A stretch of 64,000 nucleotides of DNA from Facklamia sp. 7083-14-GEN3 (lineage in GTDB: Bacteria > Bacillota > Bacilli > Lactobacillales > Aerococcaceae). Position 1 is the first letter of the stretch, and each line of letters starts with the position of its first letter. The notes beneath the pieces were generated by a model, which had not been told where the DNA came from, did no database searches, and worked only from the letters and a program-made list of their open reading frames with translations. Location of the stretch: assembly GCF_024742075.1 (NCBI RefSeq), contig NZ_JANSGD010000001.1:496001-560000 (forward strand), given 5' to 3'. The translations under genes and the position numbers were made by a program. This document shows, piece by piece, positions 1-11,037 of this stretch.

Positions 1-1098
1 GAGCAAGCGATCCGCATTGTACGTGATGAAATGCGTCAAGAGGTTGAAGAAGAAGCGCGTGAAAAAGCAATCGATCGAATCGCTAAAGCTTTAGTCCCTG
101 GTAAAAAGAAAAAAGCAGAAGTTAAAAAAGATAACAATAATACTGGTGGATTCGTCTTACCTGATATGGAAGCTTTCATGCGCCAAATGCGTGGTGAAGT
201 AGAAACAGAAAAAGAAGAAGTGACTGAAGAAGTAGCTTCCAATCGTCGTCATATTCGCCAACAAATACGTGAGGGTGTGTTGGATAAGCAAGAAGTGACT
301 ATTGAAATGGAAGAAAAGAAATTACAATTAAATTCGCTCAATCCTGCAATGGAACAGATGATGGATATGCAAGAATCATTGAATGCTTTAAAACCTAAGA
401 AAATGATTCAGCGAACCGTTACAGTGAAAGAAGCAATTAAGTTACTAACAATTGATGAAGCAGATAAATTAGTTAACGAAGAAGATATTCATCAAAAAGG
501 CTTAAACTTAGCCGAAAAAAATGGCATTATCTTCATCGACGAATTAGATAAAATAGCTTCTTCAAGTAATCAATCTGGTGAAGTTTCAAGACAAGGTGTT
601 CAGCGTGATATTTTACCAATTGTTGAGGGTAGTCAAATTCAAACCAAATACGGTATTATAAAATCTGACCATATTCTCTTTGTGGGTTCAGGTGCTTTTC
701 ATGTAGCTAAACCGTCGGATTTAATCCCCGAATTACAAGGGCGCTTTCCAATCCGAGTAAACCTTCAAGATTTAACAGCTGATGACTTCGTTAAGATCTT
801 GACAGAGCCAAAAAATGCCTTACTTATTCAATATCAGGCACTTTTAGCTACTGAAGAGGTGACCGTTAACTTTACTGATGAAGCGGTTAAAAAGATGGCT
901 TACTATGCTGAAACTTTAAATCGCAATACAGATAATATTGGAGCACGTCGTTTGCATACGATTATTGAGACAGTTTTAGAAGAATTGCTATTTGAAGCAG
1001 CAGATACACCGATGGTAATAGAAATTACAGAAAAATACGTAGATGATAAACTGGCGGATAAGGTTGAGAATCGCGATCTTAGCCACTACATTTTATAA
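1..1098 (+). CDS. hslU: HslU, ATPase subunit of the HslUV protease (5' end outside window)
   Basis: This is the C-terminal ~365 residues of the AAA+ unfoldase that feeds substrates into the HslV peptidase in the cytoplasm. The reading frame is open from base 1, so the N-terminus, including the Walker A loop, lies upstream. Visible are the charged intermediate (I) domain, the Walker B segment IIFIDELDKIA, a sensor-type VGSGAFHVAKPSDL stretch, and the C-terminal domain ending in Ile-Leu, the tail that docks into HslV. The family is usually about 460-470 residues, so roughly 100 are missing. hslV is normally directly upstream and would be expected just outside the window. Family identification is secure from these motifs. 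Confidence 0.95.
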   Translation, partial: EQAIRIVRDEMRQEVEEEAREKAIDRIAKALVPGKKKKAEVKKDNNNTGGFVLPDMEAFMRQMRGEVETEKEEVTEEVASNRRHIRQQIREGVLDKQEVTIEMEEKKLQLNSLNPAMEQMMDMQESLNALKPKKMIQRTVTVKEAIKLLTIDEADKLVNEEDIHQKGLNLAEKNGIIFIDELDKIASSSNQSGEVSRQGVQRDILPIVEGSQIQTKYGIIKSDHILFVGSGAFHVAKPSDLIPELQGRFPIRVNLQDLTADDFVKILTEPKNALLIQYQALLATEEVTVNFTDEAVKKMAYYAETLNRNTDNIGARRLHTIIETVLEELLFEAADTPMVIEITEKYVDDKLADKVENRDLSHYIL

Positions 1099-1115
1099 AG
1101 AAATGGGTGAGCCTT

Positions 1116-2009
1116 ATGGTAACCATTCAAAATAATTTTTTGAAAGTGGAAATAGCTGAAAATGGAGCGGAAGTTCAATCGATTACTGATTTAAAGACTG
1201 GCTACGAATTTCTTTGGCAAGCAGACCCTTTCTATTGGTCTCGCAGTGCACCGATTCTTTTTCCTATCGTTGGCCGTTTGCAGAATGACCAGTATCTTTA
1301 TGGAGGAAAATTTTATCATATGAGTCGGCATGGATTTGCAAGAGACAGTGTGTTTACCGTTCAAAGCCAAACGGATTCTTCTGTGAGTTTTTACTTAAAA
1401 AATAACGAAAACACTCTAGAGTCTTATCCCTTTGAATTTTCTCTTCAAGTTAATTATGTTCTATATAATCATAAGTTAACCATTACTTTTGAAGTCTATA
1501 ATCCTTCAGTCGAAGACACTTTATATTATTCAGTGGGTTACCATCCGGCCTTCAATCTCGAACATACTTCGGGAAGAAATTATCCGGAGTTTAATCAAGT
1601 CAGCTATCAATTGAATCCAGAAGGCTATTATTATCTCTTACAGACTAATACCGAAGGCTTAGTTAACTTAGAAAAAGCTAAGTATATGGAAGTGATTGAT
1701 CAAAAGTTACGTCATAAACAATTTAAGAATGATGCCTTGATCTATCAAATTAGCGAAAAAGCAGAATTTGTTTTAACGGATGCAGTCAATGATGTTGAAA
1801 TCAAATTTCGCTCAATTGGTTTTGACTATACGGCTCTATGGTCTCCTTATCCTAAGCGGGCTTCTTTCTTATCTGTTGAAGCGTGGTCTGGGTTACCAGA
1901 TATTGCCAATGATCCTCAGCTGTTTAAGTATAAAAGGGGAATCAACAGCTTAGACCCTCAATCTATAAGCACACACGATTTGACGATAGAATTTCATAAG
2001 GGTGAATAA
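1116..2009 (+). CDS. Aldose 1-epimerase family protein (LacX-like)
   Basis: This is a galactose mutarotase-like beta-sandwich protein of about 297 residues, the size of LacX-type proteins. It probably interconverts alpha and beta anomers of a sugar or acts on a related hexose derivative. The sequence shows the family pattern of an N-terminal NGAEVQSI strand, PILFPIVGRLQND, a RHGFARD motif carrying the catalytic-type His, and SVGYHPAFN with a second His. I place the start at ATG 1116 because GGGTGAG lies 4 bases upstream; an in-frame GTG at 1107 sits inside that ribosome-binding site. It follows hslU closely and may be co-transcribed. No lac/tagatose genes adjoin it, so its substrate is unknown. 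Confidence 0.85.
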   Translation: MVTIQNNFLKVEIAENGAEVQSITDLKTGYEFLWQADPFYWSRSAPILFPIVGRLQNDQYLYGGKFYHMSRHGFARDSVFTVQSQTDSSVSFYLKNNENTLESYPFEFSLQVNYVLYNHKLTITFEVYNPSVEDTLYYSVGYHPAFNLEHTSGRNYPEFNQVSYQLNPEGYYYLLQTNTEGLVNLEKAKYMEVIDQKLRHKQFKNDALIYQISEKAEFVLTDAVNDVEIKFRSIGFDYTALWSPYPKRASFLSVEAWSGLPDIANDPQLFKYKRGINSLDPQSISTHDLTIEFHKGE

Positions 2010-2020
2010 AATTACATAAA

Positions 2021-2050
2021 AAAAGCTAAGGTATCATCCTTAGCTTTTTT
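2021..2050. terminator. Bidirectional intrinsic terminator
   Basis: AAAAGCTAAGG and CCTTAGCTTTT arms flank a six-base loop, with A- and T-runs on both sides. It lies between the convergent LacX-like gene and plsY and can serve both. Confidence 0.85.
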
Positions 2051-2052
2051 AT

Positions 2053-2661
2053 TTATTTTTTTCTAGGATTTAAACCGAATGTCACTCGACGTTCTTCTCC
2101 TTTAAGCAATCTTTGAATATTTTCACGGTGACGATAAATCATAAAGATGGCTATAAAGGCGAATCCCCAAGAATATATCAAAGGTTCTCTTAAAATAATC
2201 CAAATGACAACCAGCAAAAAAGAGGTTATAGCAGCAATACTTACAGTTGATGTAATTAAGAGAATAGTCAAAAGGAGAGCGACCATTGTTAAAGCGATAT
2301 AAAAATTGTGTGCCAGTAGTACGCCTACTGATGTTGCAACAATCTTACCCCCGCGAAATTGACTAAAGATTGGATAGGCGTGTCCAAGAACGGCAGCAAT
2401 AGCTGTTAGCATAATCGCTACATCATTATCCGATTCCAAGAACTGTTGGGCCATTAAAACAGGAAGATAGCCCTTTAATACATCTACAATAATAACTATG
2501 ACGGCTGCAATCGGTCCGAAATTTCTGCCGACATTGGTACCACCAGAATTACCTGAACCTAGTGTTCGCACATCAATTTTGTGAATGTATTTTGAATACC
2601 AGACACCTGAGGGAACGGATCCTGCCAAGTATCCAATAACAATCATTAAGATAGATAACAT
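2053..2661 (-). CDS. plsY: Glycerol-3-phosphate acyltransferase PlsY
   Basis: Integral membrane enzyme that transfers the acyl group from acyl-phosphate to sn-glycerol-3-phosphate, the first committed step of phospholipid synthesis. It has 202 residues and about five hydrophobic segments. PlsY motifs are present: an early GSVPSGVWYSK loop, the phosphate-binding LGSGNSGGTNVGRN loop, and a GHAYPIFSQFRGGK segment. The start has a good ribosome-binding site (AGGAGG) upstream on the minus strand. It is divergent from parE, a common arrangement in Gram-positive genomes. Confidence 0.95.
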   Translation of the reverse strand: MLSILMIVIGYLAGSVPSGVWYSKYIHKIDVRTLGSGNSGGTNVGRNFGPIAAVIVIIVDVLKGYLPVLMAQQFLESDNDVAIMLTAIAAVLGHAYPIFSQFRGGKIVATSVGVLLAHNFYIALTMVALLLTILLITSTVSIAAITSFLLVVIWIILREPLIYSWGFAFIAIFMIYRHRENIQRLLKGEERRVTFGLNPRKK

Positions 2662-2789
2662 TTGATAACCTCCTAGTTTACTATGCCCATTCTAACATGA
2701 TTGAATAAAGTTCAACAAGCAAAAATCATGTTTATTAAGAAGGGAATCTTATGAATTTTAAGTACCCGATTGAATTTAAGTAATCAAAA

Positions 2790-2819
2790 TTGTCAAAGCA
2801 GGATTTATTCTGCTATGAT
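2790..2819 (+). promoter_or_regulatory. Promoter of parE-parC
   Basis: TTGTCA, an 18-base spacer, then TATGAT preceded by TGC (extended -10). It lies about 110 bases before parE in the divergent plsY/parE region. Confidence 0.6.
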
Positions 2820-2929
2820 AATAGAGTTGAGAAATAGGACCTTCATGCCGAATCGATACAACTGTAAAATAAATATTCAAATTAATCGCATGACTATTTC
2901 TTATTAAATAACATTTAAAGGGTGAGAAA

Positions 2930-5083
2930 ATGGCAAACAAAAATTCGAAAGTGAATTTAACCAACTATAATGATGATGCCATTCAAATATTAGAAGGTCT
3001 AGAAGCCGTTAGGAAAAGACCTGGTATGTATATCGGATCAACTGATCAAAAGGGCCTCCACCATCTTATTTATGAAATTGTCGATAACTCTGTGGACGAA
3101 GCTCTATCTGGTTTTGCTGATCGAATTACTGTATTTCTAGAAGCCGATGGGTCGATTCGCATTACAGATAATGGTCGAGGCATGCCGATTGGTAAACATG
3201 CTTCTGGAGTGCCTACAGTCCAAGTTATTTTTACAGTTTTACATGCTGGTGGGAAATTCGGTCAAGGTGGATATAAATCTGCTGGAGGTCTCCATGGAGT
3301 AGGGGCTTCGGTCGTAAACGCCTTGTCTTCATGGCTGGAAGTGACGGTTATTCGGGATGGCTATCAATACCATATGCGTTTTGAAGACGGTGGAAAACCT
3401 GTCACCAAATTGAAAAAGACCAAACACAGTAATCAGTCGGACACAGGCACAAGTGTTCATTTCATGCCTGATGAACAGATATTCGGTTCTTCAGCTATTA
3501 ACTATGAAACCATTGCTGAAAGGCTTAGAGAGTCAGCTTTCCTCTTAAAAGGAATTACCATTGAAATCCATGATCAAAGAAAAGATCTAGCAGAGACATT
3601 TCATTATGAGAATGGTTTACAAGACTTTATCCAATATCTTAATGAAGATAAAGAGGTGATGGGAAATGTTGTGGCTTTTTCAGGAGATGCAGAGGATTTT
3701 GAGATTGACTTTGCCATGCAATATAATGATGGCTATTCTGAAACAATACTTTCCTTTGCAAATAATGTCCGCACCAATGGTGGAGGAACGCATGAAACAG
3801 GTATGAAAACAGCTATTACTAAGGTCTTTAATGATTACGGACGTAAAATGGCTCTAATTAAAGAAAAGGATAAAAATCTAGAAGGATCAGATATTCGTGA
3901 AGGCTTAGCTGCGATTGTATCTGTTCGTATTCCTGAGCAATATTTACAATTTGAAGGTCAAACCAAAGATAAATTAGGAAGTCCCAAGGCACGTACCATC
4001 GTTGAATCTTTTGTTACGGAATACTTAGGTTATTATTTAGCAGAAAATGGCAATTGGGCGCAAACAATTTTAAGAAAAGCTTTAAAAGCGAGGGAAACAC
4101 GAGAAGCTGCCCGCAAGGCGCGTGAGGCTTCACGTTCTTCTAATTCTAATAAACAACAAGAACGCTTAATTTCTGGAAAGCTCACTAAGGCCCAATCAAA
4201 AGATGCCTCAAAGAATGAACTTTATATTGTGGAGGGTGATTCAGCCGGAGGGTCTGCTAAATTAGGTCGTGACCGCAAATTTCAAGCAATATTGCCTTTA
4301 AGAGGTAAGGTCATTAACACCGAAAAAGCATCCTTAACTGATATTATGAAAAATGAAGAAATTAATACCCTTATCTACACCATTGGTGCAGGAGTGGGGG
4401 CTGATTTTGATATTAAAGCTGCTAACTATGATAAAGTGGTCATAATGACCGATGCGGATACGGATGGTGCACACATCCAAGTCTTGCTGTTAACGTTCTT
4501 TTATCGTTATATGAAACCATTGATTGAAGCAGGTAAGGTCTATTTGGCCATGCCGCCCTTATATAAGGTTTCTAAGGGGAAAGGGAAGAAAGAGCGAATA
4601 GAATATGCTTGGACAGATGAAGAACTGCAAGCCAAAATTAAAGCAGTGGGGCCAGGATATATATTACAACGCTATAAGGGGCTCGGTGAGATGAACGCGG
4701 ATCAATTATGGCAAACGACCATGAATCCTTCATCACGCTTATTGATAAGAGTAACTCTTGATGATGATTCTTTATCGGAAAAACGCTTATCCACTCTAAT
4801 GGGTAATAAAGTAGATCCTCGTCGTAAATGGATTGAAAAAAATGTTCAATTCACTATGGACGAAGAAGATTCACTTTTAAAGGAAAACAGCCAAGTTAAC
4901 CAAACTTTGGCGCAAGAAGATAAAGAAGCCTTATTAGTGGCTAAAAATCCAGCTTCAAAAACTTCTACTAAAACACAAAATAAACTAGAAAAAAAAGAGC
5001 AGTCAAAAGACCAAAATGGAGATTCAAAGAAGGATTCAGTGGATGAAAATGGTCAAATTGATTTATTTGGAGGCGATCTATAA
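2930..5083 (+). CDS. parE: DNA topoisomerase IV subunit B
   Basis: ATPase subunit of the type IIA topoisomerase that decatenates daughter chromosomes. The GHKL ATPase domain comes first ([36 protein letters not shown]), then the transducer domain with the QTKDKLGSP lysine loop, then TOPRIM ([21 protein letters not shown]). A ~65-residue Lys/Glu/Gln-rich tail ends in a short hydrophobic DLFGGDL. The tail makes the protein 717 residues, longer than the ~650 usual for Par[11 protein letters not shown] and pairing with ParC identify it as ParE rather than GyrB. The ATG at 2930 has AAAGGGTGAG upstream. The stop overlaps the parC start (TAATG), implying translational coupling. Confidence 0.97.
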   Translation: MANKNSKVNLTNYNDDAIQILEGLEAVRKRPGMYIGSTDQKGLHHLIYEIVDNSVDEALSGFADRITVFLEADGSIRITDNGRGMPIGKHASGVPTVQVIFTVLHAGGKFGQGGYKSAGGLHGVGASVVNALSSWLEVTVIRDGYQYHMRFEDGGKPVTKLKKTKHSNQSDTGTSVHFMPDEQIFGSSAINYETIAERLRESAFLLKGITIEIHDQRKDLAETFHYENGLQDFIQYLNEDKEVMGNVVAFSGDAEDFEIDFAMQYNDGYSETILSFANNVRTNGGGTHETGMKTAITKVFNDYGRKMALIKEKDKNLEGSDIREGLAAIVSVRIPEQYLQFEGQTKDKLGSPKARTIVESFVTEYLGYYLAENGNWAQTILRKALKARETREAARKAREASRSSNSNKQQERLISGKLTKAQSKDASKNELYIVEGDSAGGSAKLGRDRKFQAILPLRGKVINTEKASLTDIMKNEEINTLIYTIGAGVGADFDIKAANYDKVVIMTDADTDGAHIQVLLLTFFYRYMKPLIEAGKVYLAMPPLYKVSKGKGKKERIEYAWTDEELQAKIKAVGPGYILQRYKGLGEMNADQLWQTTMNPSSRLLIRVTLDDDSLSEKRLSTLMGNKVDPRRKWIEKNVQFTMDEEDSLLKENSQVNQTLAQEDKEALLVAKNPASKTSTKTQNKLEKKEQSKDQNGDSKKDSVDENGQIDLFGGDL

Positions 5084-7557
5084 TGACTGAACTAGAAAAT
5101 AAAGGAGTTCAAGAATTAAATTTTTCATCGGTTATTGGTGATCGATTTGGTCGCTATTCGAAATATATTATTCAAGACCGAGCTTTACCAGATATTCGTG
5201 ATGGTTTAAAGCCCGTTCAAAGACGGATATTATATGCCATGTTTTCTGAAGGGAATACCGCTGAAAAAGCTTATCGTAAATCTGCTAAAACAGTTGGAAA
5301 TGTCATTGGTAATTATCACCCGCATGGAGATTCTTCTGTTTATGAAGCTATGGTTCGTATGTCCCAAAGTTGGAAAAATCGCCAACCATTGATTGACATG
5401 CACGGTAATAATGGTTCTATGGATGGTGATCCAGCAGCTGCAATGCGTTATACAGAAGCTAGACTGTCAAGTATTGCCATGGAACTTCTAAGAGATATTC
5501 ATTCCCAAACAGTCGATTGGATTCTAAACTTTGATGACACCATTGAAGAACCACGGGTTTTACCAGCTCGATTTCCTAATCTTTTAGTAAATGGTGCAAC
5601 CGGTATTTCAGCAGGTTATGCAACAGATATCCCCCCTCACAACTTAGGAGAAGTCATTGATGCGTTAATCTATATGATTAAACACCCCGATAAGATTAGT
5701 GTAGACCAATTGATGAAGTATTTACCTGGACCAGATTTTCCAACGGGAGGTATTATTCAAGGCAAAGCAGGTATTAAAGAAGCCTATCAAACTGGCCAAG
5801 GAAAAGTGGTTATTCGGTCTAAATTAGAAGTTGAAAAGTTGAAGGGAGGTAAGTCTCAAATTGTCGTGACAGAAGTACCCTATGACGTTAATAAAGGAAA
5901 ACTCATTCAAAAATTGGATGAAATCCGTTTATCTAAAAAGTTAGAAGGTATTGCTGATGTTCGCGATGATTCAGATATTAACGGCGTTTCATTAGTCATT
6001 GAACTAAAACGAGATGTAGAGGTTGAACCAATTCTTGCTTATCTCTATAAGAATACGGATTTACAAGTAAATTATCATTTCAATATGATAGCGATTCATG
6101 ATCGTCGACCAGTCCTTTGTTCTTTAGAAAAAATGTTGCAAGCCTATCTTGATCATCAAAAGAATATTATCCGTAGGAGAACACAATATCTTCTCAAGAA
6201 AGATCAAGACCGTTTGCACATTGTGGATGGATTAATCCGAGTGATTTCGATTTTAGATGAAGTGATTGCTACTATTCGTCAATCTGAGAACAAGGCTAAT
6301 GCTAAAGATAATTTGCATGAGCAATATGATTTTTCAATGGCACAGGCTGAAGCAATAGTTTCCTTACAGTTATATCGTTTAACTAATACCGATATTGTCG
6401 GTCTACAACAAGAAAAACTTGAACTTAATGAAAGAATCCATATGTATGAGAATATCCTTTCTAACCCGGCTACTTTGGACAAGGTTTTAGTCAATGAGTT
6501 AAAGGAAATTAAGAAGAAATACGACAGTCCGAGAATGAGCCAATTGGAAGATGAAGTGGAAGAAATTACCTTAGAAAAGACGCTTCTGATTCCACAAGAA
6601 CAAGTCTATGTCTCTGTAACTAAGGAAGGCTATTTGAAGCGTACTTCCGTTCGGTCGTTTACGGCTTCCGATTCCACCGATTTAGGGTCCAGAGATCTAG
6701 ACTATCCGCTATTTGTGCAAGAACTTTCGACTCATGATGCGATTATTATTATCACTTCAAAAGGTAATTATATTCATTTACCTGTTCATGAATTGCCAGA
6801 TATTCGTTGGAAAGATTTGGGTCTGCATTGGTCGCAGCAATACCAACTAGATAAAGAGGAATCTATCATTTCTGTGTTTGCTCAAAAAGTAACAGAAAAA
6901 CCTGCTGAAGATCGGATTGTCATGATGACTAAAGCAGGCCGCATTAAACAAACACTTTTATCTGAGTTTTCAACCTATCGATCTTATAAAACAAGAACAA
7001 TGACAGCAATTAAAATGCAAGATGATGACGATCAATTAGTAGCTGCTCGATTAGCTAGGGCAGGTAAGGACTATCAAATCGCAAGTATAACACACCGTTC
7101 TTATGGTTTGCGTTTTGACTTAGACCAAGTTTCTTTACAAGGACTAAAAGCCCAAGGAGTCGTAGGAATGAAACTGAAAAAAGATGATTTCCTTGTTTCT
7201 ATGCTCTTAATCGATCAAGAAAATTCTAGACCACAAGTATTCATATTAACCAATCGAGGAAACTTGAAACGAATGGATATTGAAGAATTGGCTAGTGCCA
7301 ATCGCGCGAGTGTCGGAACGCTTATTCTAAAAGAAATTAAATCAAATCCGCATCGGATATCGAAAGCCTTAGCTTTACAAAATGGTAATATTCCAATTAT
7401 TATCCAAGGAGATACCGGAAAATCATTAGAGATGATGGCTTTTGATATTAACATCACAAAACGCCAGAACAATGGGAGCCAGATCATAGAATTGGATCTT
7501 TTGGGTAAAGCGATAGACATTCATCCTGCTCGTTTAAAAATGCTAGATGAAGAATAA
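5083..7557 (+). CDS. parC: DNA topoisomerase IV subunit A
   Basis: DNA breakage-reunion subunit, 824 residues. The quinolone-determining stretch reads [12 protein letters not shown] with Ser84 and Glu88 at the positions mutated in fluoroquinolone-resistant strains; both are wild-type-like residues. The catalytic tyrosine is Tyr123 in [11 protein letters not shown] coiled-coil/tower region follows, and the C-terminal beta-pinwheel starts around residue 500. The gene overlaps parE by the terminal A of the TAATG junction. The C-terminal blades lack a perfect GyrA-box, fitting ParC and not GyrA. Confidence 0.97.
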   Translation: MTELENKGVQELNFSSVIGDRFGRYSKYIIQDRALPDIRDGLKPVQRRILYAMFSEGNTAEKAYRKSAKTVGNVIGNYHPHGDSSVYEAMVRMSQSWKNRQPLIDMHGNNGSMDGDPAAAMRYTEARLSSIAMELLRDIHSQTVDWILNFDDTIEEPRVLPARFPNLLVNGATGISAGYATDIPPHNLGEVIDALIYMIKHPDKISVDQLMKYLPGPDFPTGGIIQGKAGIKEAYQTGQGKVVIRSKLEVEKLKGGKSQIVVTEVPYDVNKGKLIQKLDEIRLSKKLEGIADVRDDSDINGVSLVIELKRDVEVEPILAYLYKNTDLQVNYHFNMIAIHDRRPVLCSLEKMLQAYLDHQKNIIRRRTQYLLKKDQDRLHIVDGLIRVISILDEVIATIRQSENKANAKDNLHEQYDFSMAQAEAIVSLQLYRLTNTDIVGLQQEKLELNERIHMYENILSNPATLDKVLVNELKEIKKKYDSPRMSQLEDEVEEITLEKTLLIPQEQVYVSVTKEGYLKRTSVRSFTASDSTDLGSRDLDYPLFVQELSTHDAIIIITSKGNYIHLPVHELPDIRWKDLGLHWSQQYQLDKEESIISVFAQKVTEKPAEDRIVMMTKAGRIKQTLLSEFSTYRSYKTRTMTAIKMQDDDDQLVAARLARAGKDYQIASITHRSYGLRFDLDQVSLQGLKAQGVVGMKLKKDDFLVSMLLIDQENSRPQVFILTNRGNLKRMDIEELASANRASVGTLILKEIKSNPHRISKALALQNGNIPIIIQGDTGKSLEMMAFDINITKRQNNGSQIIELDLLGKAIDIHPARLKMLDEE

Positions 7558-7562
7558 ATTTT

Positions 7563-7598
7563 AAAAAATAAGTGTCTGAAATAGATGCTTGTTTTTTA
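7563..7598 (+). terminator. Terminator after parC
   Basis: AAGTGTCT and AGATGCTT form an 8-pair stem with two G-T pairs and a GAAAT loop, followed by GTTTTTT. Confidence 0.6.
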
Positions 7599-7750
7599 TT
7601 TGAAATAATTATATTTTTTCTGTGTATCATTATTAAGAGACAGAATGATAAAAACTGTTATACTATTATTGCTACAACAAACACACAATCAATTTATAAT
7701 TTTAAATTAGCTTAAAATAAAGTTGATAGAATCCACTTTTAACTAATTAA

Positions 7751-7796
7751 ACAATTCACAATAACTGTTTACAACGAAGGTGAATTGTGTTATATT
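7751..7796 (+). promoter_or_regulatory. pflB promoter framed by a perfect 9-bp inverted repeat
   Basis: TTTACA (7768-7773), a 17-base spacer and TATATT (7791-7796) form a good sigma-A promoter. ACAATTCAC at 7751-7759 and GTGAATTGT at 7780-7788 are exact inverted copies lying on each side of the -35 box. The half sites resemble TTGTGA-type redox-regulator halves, but the 20-base gap does not match a classic Rex operator. A dimeric regulator binding here is inference. Confidence 0.55.
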
Positions 7797-7839
7797 ATGT
7801 GTGTGGAAATTGTCGGATCATTTAAAAAGGAGAATTAAA

Positions 7840-10095
7840 ATGGAAATTGCAAATAAAACCGAATTAAATAAAGCATGGAATGGTTTTCAAGGAAGTAAAT
7901 GGCAAAAAGAAATCGATGTCCGTGATTTTATTCAAGAGAACTATGCCTTATATGAAGGTGATGAAACTTTCCTAGCAGACGCTACTCAAAATACAAAAGA
8001 TCTTTGGGACCAAGTAATGGATCTTAATAAAAAAGAACGAGAAGCTGGTGGCGTTCTAGATATGGATACAAAAGTAGTGTCTTCTATTACTTCTCATCAA
8101 GCGGGCTATTTAAATAAAGACAAAGAAGCAGTCGTTGGTTTCCAAACGGATGCTCCTTTTAAACGTAGCTTACAACCTTACGGTGGAATTCGTATGTCTA
8201 AGAATTCCTTAGAAGCTTATGGTTACGAATTAGATCCAGAAACAGAGCATATCTTTACAGAATATCGTAAAACACATAACCAAGGTGTCTTTGATGTATA
8301 TACGCCAGAAATGCGCGCTGCTCGTCGCTCAGGTGTTATCACAGGTCTTCCGGATGCATATGGCCGTGGTCGTATCATTGGTGACTATCGTCGTGTAGCC
8401 TTATACGGGGTAGAGCGTTTAATGGAAGAAAAGCAAAAAGATTTTGCTAACATCGGAAATGGTACAATGGATAACGATGTGATTCAATTACGTGAAGAAG
8501 TTACTGAACAATATCGCGCTCTACAAGAATTGAAAGAATTAGGCGAAATCTATGGTTTTGATATTTCACGTCCAGCTGAAAATGCTCGTGAAGCATTCCA
8601 GTGGTTATACTTAGGTTACTTAGCTGCTGTTAAGCAACAAAACGGAGCGGCTATGTCATTAGGACGTACTTCTACCTTCTTAGATATTTATATTGAACGT
8701 GACCTAGCCGACGGTACTTTAACTGAAGAAGAAGCACAAGAGTTAGTCGATCATTTTGTTATGAAATTACGTTTAGTGAAATTTGCGCGTACACCAGAAT
8801 ATAATGAATTATTCTCTGGTGACCCAACTTGGGTAACAGAATCAATCGCTGGTGTTGGTTTAGATGGGCGTCCACTTGTTACTAAGAATTCTTTCCGTTT
8901 CTTACATACATTAACAAACTTAGGCCCAGCTCCAGAACCAAACTTAACAATTCTTTGGTCACCAGCATTACCTCAAGCTTTCAAAGAATATGCAGCAAAA
9001 ATGTCGATTGTTTCTTCTGCAATTCAGTATGAAAATGATGAAATCATGCGTCCAGAATATGGTGATGATTATGCCATCGCATGCTGTGTGTCTGCTATGC
9101 GTGTAGGAAAACAAATGCAATTCTTTGGTGCGCGTGCTAACCTTGCTAAGACATTACTTTACGCTATTAACGGTGGGGTAGATGAAAAATCTAAAGCTCA
9201 AGTTGGACCTAAATATGCACCAATTACTTCTGAATATTTAGATTACGATGAAGTTTTAGCTAAATATGATGATATGATGGAATGGATCGTTGAACTTTAT
9301 GTAAATACTTTGAATATCATTCATTATATGCATGATAAGTATTCTTATGAATCATTAGAAATGGCTTTACACGATACAAAAGTACTTCGTACAATGGCTA
9401 CAGGTATTGCTGGTTTTTCAGTGGCAGTAGATTCTCTTTCTGCTATTAAATATGCCAAAGTTAAAACGATTCGTGATGAAAATGGTTTAGTGGTTGATTA
9501 TGAAATCGACGGAGACTTCCCTAAATATGGAAATAATGATGATCGTGCGGATCAAATTGCTGTAGAATTATTGAAGAGCTTTATGACTAAGGTTCGTAAG
9601 CATAAGACTTATCGTGAGTCATTACAAACAACTTCTATTTTAACTATTACTTCAAACGTTGTTTATGGTAAGAAAACTGGTAATACACCGGACGGACGTC
9701 GTGCGGGTGAACCATTTGCACCAGGGGCTAACCCAATGCACGGTCGCGACACTCATGGAGCTTTAGCTTCATTATTATCTGTTGCAAAAGTACCTTATGA
9801 GTATGCTTTAGACGGAATTTCAAATACTTTCTCAATTATTCCAAAAGCACTTGGTAAAGAAGAAGCAACTCAAAAAGCTAATTTAGCTAATATGTTAGAT
9901 GGATATTCAACAAGTGGCGGACACCACTTAAATGTGAACGTCTTTAACCGAGATACTTTATTAGATGCTATGGAACACCCTGAAGAATATCCACAGTTAA
10001 CTATTCGTGTATCTGGTTATGCTGTTAACTTTATTAAGTTGACACGCGAACAACAATTGGATGTTATCAACCGTACAATGCATGCTTCAATGTAA
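7840..10095 (+). CDS. pflB: Formate C-acetyltransferase (pyruvate formate-lyase)
   Basis: Glycyl-radical enzyme converting pyruvate and CoA to acetyl-CoA and formate in anaerobic mixed-acid fermentation. The catalytic cysteine pair is in [13 protein letters not shown], and the radical glycine is Gly726 in the C-terminal RVSGYAVNF box. Start: ATG 7840, preceded by AAAAGGAGA. An upstream in-frame ATG at 7780 lies inside the promoter and inverted repeat and is rejected, giving 751 residues. Codon use looks optimised, fitting a highly expressed gene. It is followed by a terminator and then pflA, which makes the activating enzyme. Confidence 0.97.
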   Translation: MEIANKTELNKAWNGFQGSKWQKEIDVRDFIQENYALYEGDETFLADATQNTKDLWDQVMDLNKKEREAGGVLDMDTKVVSSITSHQAGYLNKDKEAVVGFQTDAPFKRSLQPYGGIRMSKNSLEAYGYELDPETEHIFTEYRKTHNQGVFDVYTPEMRAARRSGVITGLPDAYGRGRIIGDYRRVALYGVERLMEEKQKDFANIGNGTMDNDVIQLREEVTEQYRALQELKELGEIYGFDISRPAENAREAFQWLYLGYLAAVKQQNGAAMSLGRTSTFLDIYIERDLADGTLTEEEAQELVDHFVMKLRLVKFARTPEYNELFSGDPTWVTESIAGVGLDGRPLVTKNSFRFLHTLTNLGPAPEPNLTILWSPALPQAFKEYAAKMSIVSSAIQYENDEIMRPEYGDDYAIACCVSAMRVGKQMQFFGARANLAKTLLYAINGGVDEKSKAQVGPKYAPITSEYLDYDEVLAKYDDMMEWIVELYVNTLNIIHYMHDKYSYESLEMALHDTKVLRTMATGIAGFSVAVDSLSAIKYAKVKTIRDENGLVVDYEIDGDFPKYGNNDDRADQIAVELLKSFMTKVRKHKTYRESLQTTSILTITSNVVYGKKTGNTPDGRRAGEPFAPGANPMHGRDTHGALASLLSVAKVPYEYALDGISNTFSIIPKALGKEEATQKANLANMLDGYSTSGGHHLNVNVFNRDTLLDAMEHPEEYPQLTIRVSGYAVNFIKLTREQQLDVINRTMHASM

Positions 10096-10115
10096 TTTAA
10101 AACAATTAATAAAAA

Positions 10116-10162
10116 CTTCAGAAAAAGGGACTGGATTTTATTTCAGTTCCTTTTTCTGAAAG
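10116..10162 (+). terminator. Stem-loop between pflB and pflA
   Basis: A ~17-pair stem (TTCAGAAAAAGGGACTG against CAGTTCCTTTTTCTGAA, one G-T pair) sits in the pflB-pflA gap. There is little T-run after it, so it may act as a partial terminator or 3' mRNA stabiliser that keeps pflA expression below pflB. Confidence 0.65.
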
Positions 10163-10180
10163 TTAGATGGAGGAATAAAA

Positions 10181-10951
10181 ATGTCAGAAGTAGCGCAAGA
10201 AATTAAAGGCTATGTCCACTCCACAGAAAGCTTTGGTTCAGTCGATGGTCCTGGTATTCGCTTTATATCATTTATGCAAGGCTGCCGAATGCGATGCGAA
10301 TTTTGTCACAATCCTGATACTTGGAAGATGACGGGAGGTAAAGAATACAGCCCTCAAGAGTTATTTAACGAAGCCATTCAATATCGTGCTTTTTGGGGCA
10401 AAGAAGGAGGAGTCACTGTATCAGGTGGAGAACCCTTACTGCAAATGGACTTTTTAATTGAATATTTCAAGTTATGTAAGGCTAATGGGGTTCACACAAC
10501 TATCGATACTTGTGGTCAACCCTTTACCTATGAGGAACCTTTTTTCAGTAAATTTCAAGAACTGATGAAATATACAGATTTGCTTTTATTTGATATAAAA
10601 CATATCGATCGCAAAGGTCATATTAAACTAACTGGTCATCCCAATGACAACATTCTTGAAATGTCCCGCTATTTATCGGATATTAATCAACCGGTATGGA
10701 TTCGTCATGTATTAGTTCCAACAAGAACAGATTTTGATGAATACTTATACCGTTTATCCGATTATGTTGCTAGTTTGGATAATGTTTTAAAGTTTGAAGT
10801 CTTACCTTATCACATGATGGGTGTTTATAAATACACTGCTTTGGGCTATAAATATAAGTTAGAAGGCGTAGAGCCTCCAACCAAAGAAAGAGTTGATAAT
10901 GCCAATCGTATACTGCGCTGTTCAGAGTATACGGGTTATTTAGAAGTATAG
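10181..10951 (+). CDS. pflA: Pyruvate formate-lyase activating enzyme (radical SAM)
   Basis: Uses a [4Fe-4S] cluster and S-adenosylmethionine to generate the glycyl radical on PflB. The cluster motif is Cys35-x3-Cys39-x2-Cys42 (GCRMRCEFCHNPDTW). A TVSGGEPLLQ motif for SAM binding follows, then DIKHID. Its 256 residues are standard for PflA. The start has TGGAGGAATA upstream. It lies directly downstream of its substrate gene. Confidence 0.96.
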   Translation: MSEVAQEIKGYVHSTESFGSVDGPGIRFISFMQGCRMRCEFCHNPDTWKMTGGKEYSPQELFNEAIQYRAFWGKEGGVTVSGGEPLLQMDFLIEYFKLCKANGVHTTIDTCGQPFTYEEPFFSKFQELMKYTDLLLFDIKHIDRKGHIKLTGHPNDNILEMSRYLSDINQPVWIRHVLVPTRTDFDEYLYRLSDYVASLDNVLKFEVLPYHMMGVYKYTALGYKYKLEGVEPPTKERVDNANRILRCSEYTGYLEV

Positions 10952-10954
10952 TGA

Positions 10955-11000
10955 AAAAACTGTCTCCATTCAATTTTAATTGATGGAGACAGTTTTTTTA
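10955..11000. terminator. Bidirectional terminator after pflA
   Basis: A long stem (AAAACTGTCTCCAT and ATGGAGACAGTTTT, extended by CAATT/AATTG with one bulged T) is bordered by A- and T-runs. It lies between convergent pflA and the DUF819 gene. Confidence 0.9.
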
Positions 11001-11037
11001 TGTGTAAGTACATTTTTTAAATAGTTATAAAGAGTTT

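Noticed and set aside
7780-7839. N-terminal extension of PflB from ATG 7780
   Set aside because: It would place the start within the inverted repeat and promoter. ATG 7840 has a proper AAAAGGAGA and gives the normal PflB N-terminus.
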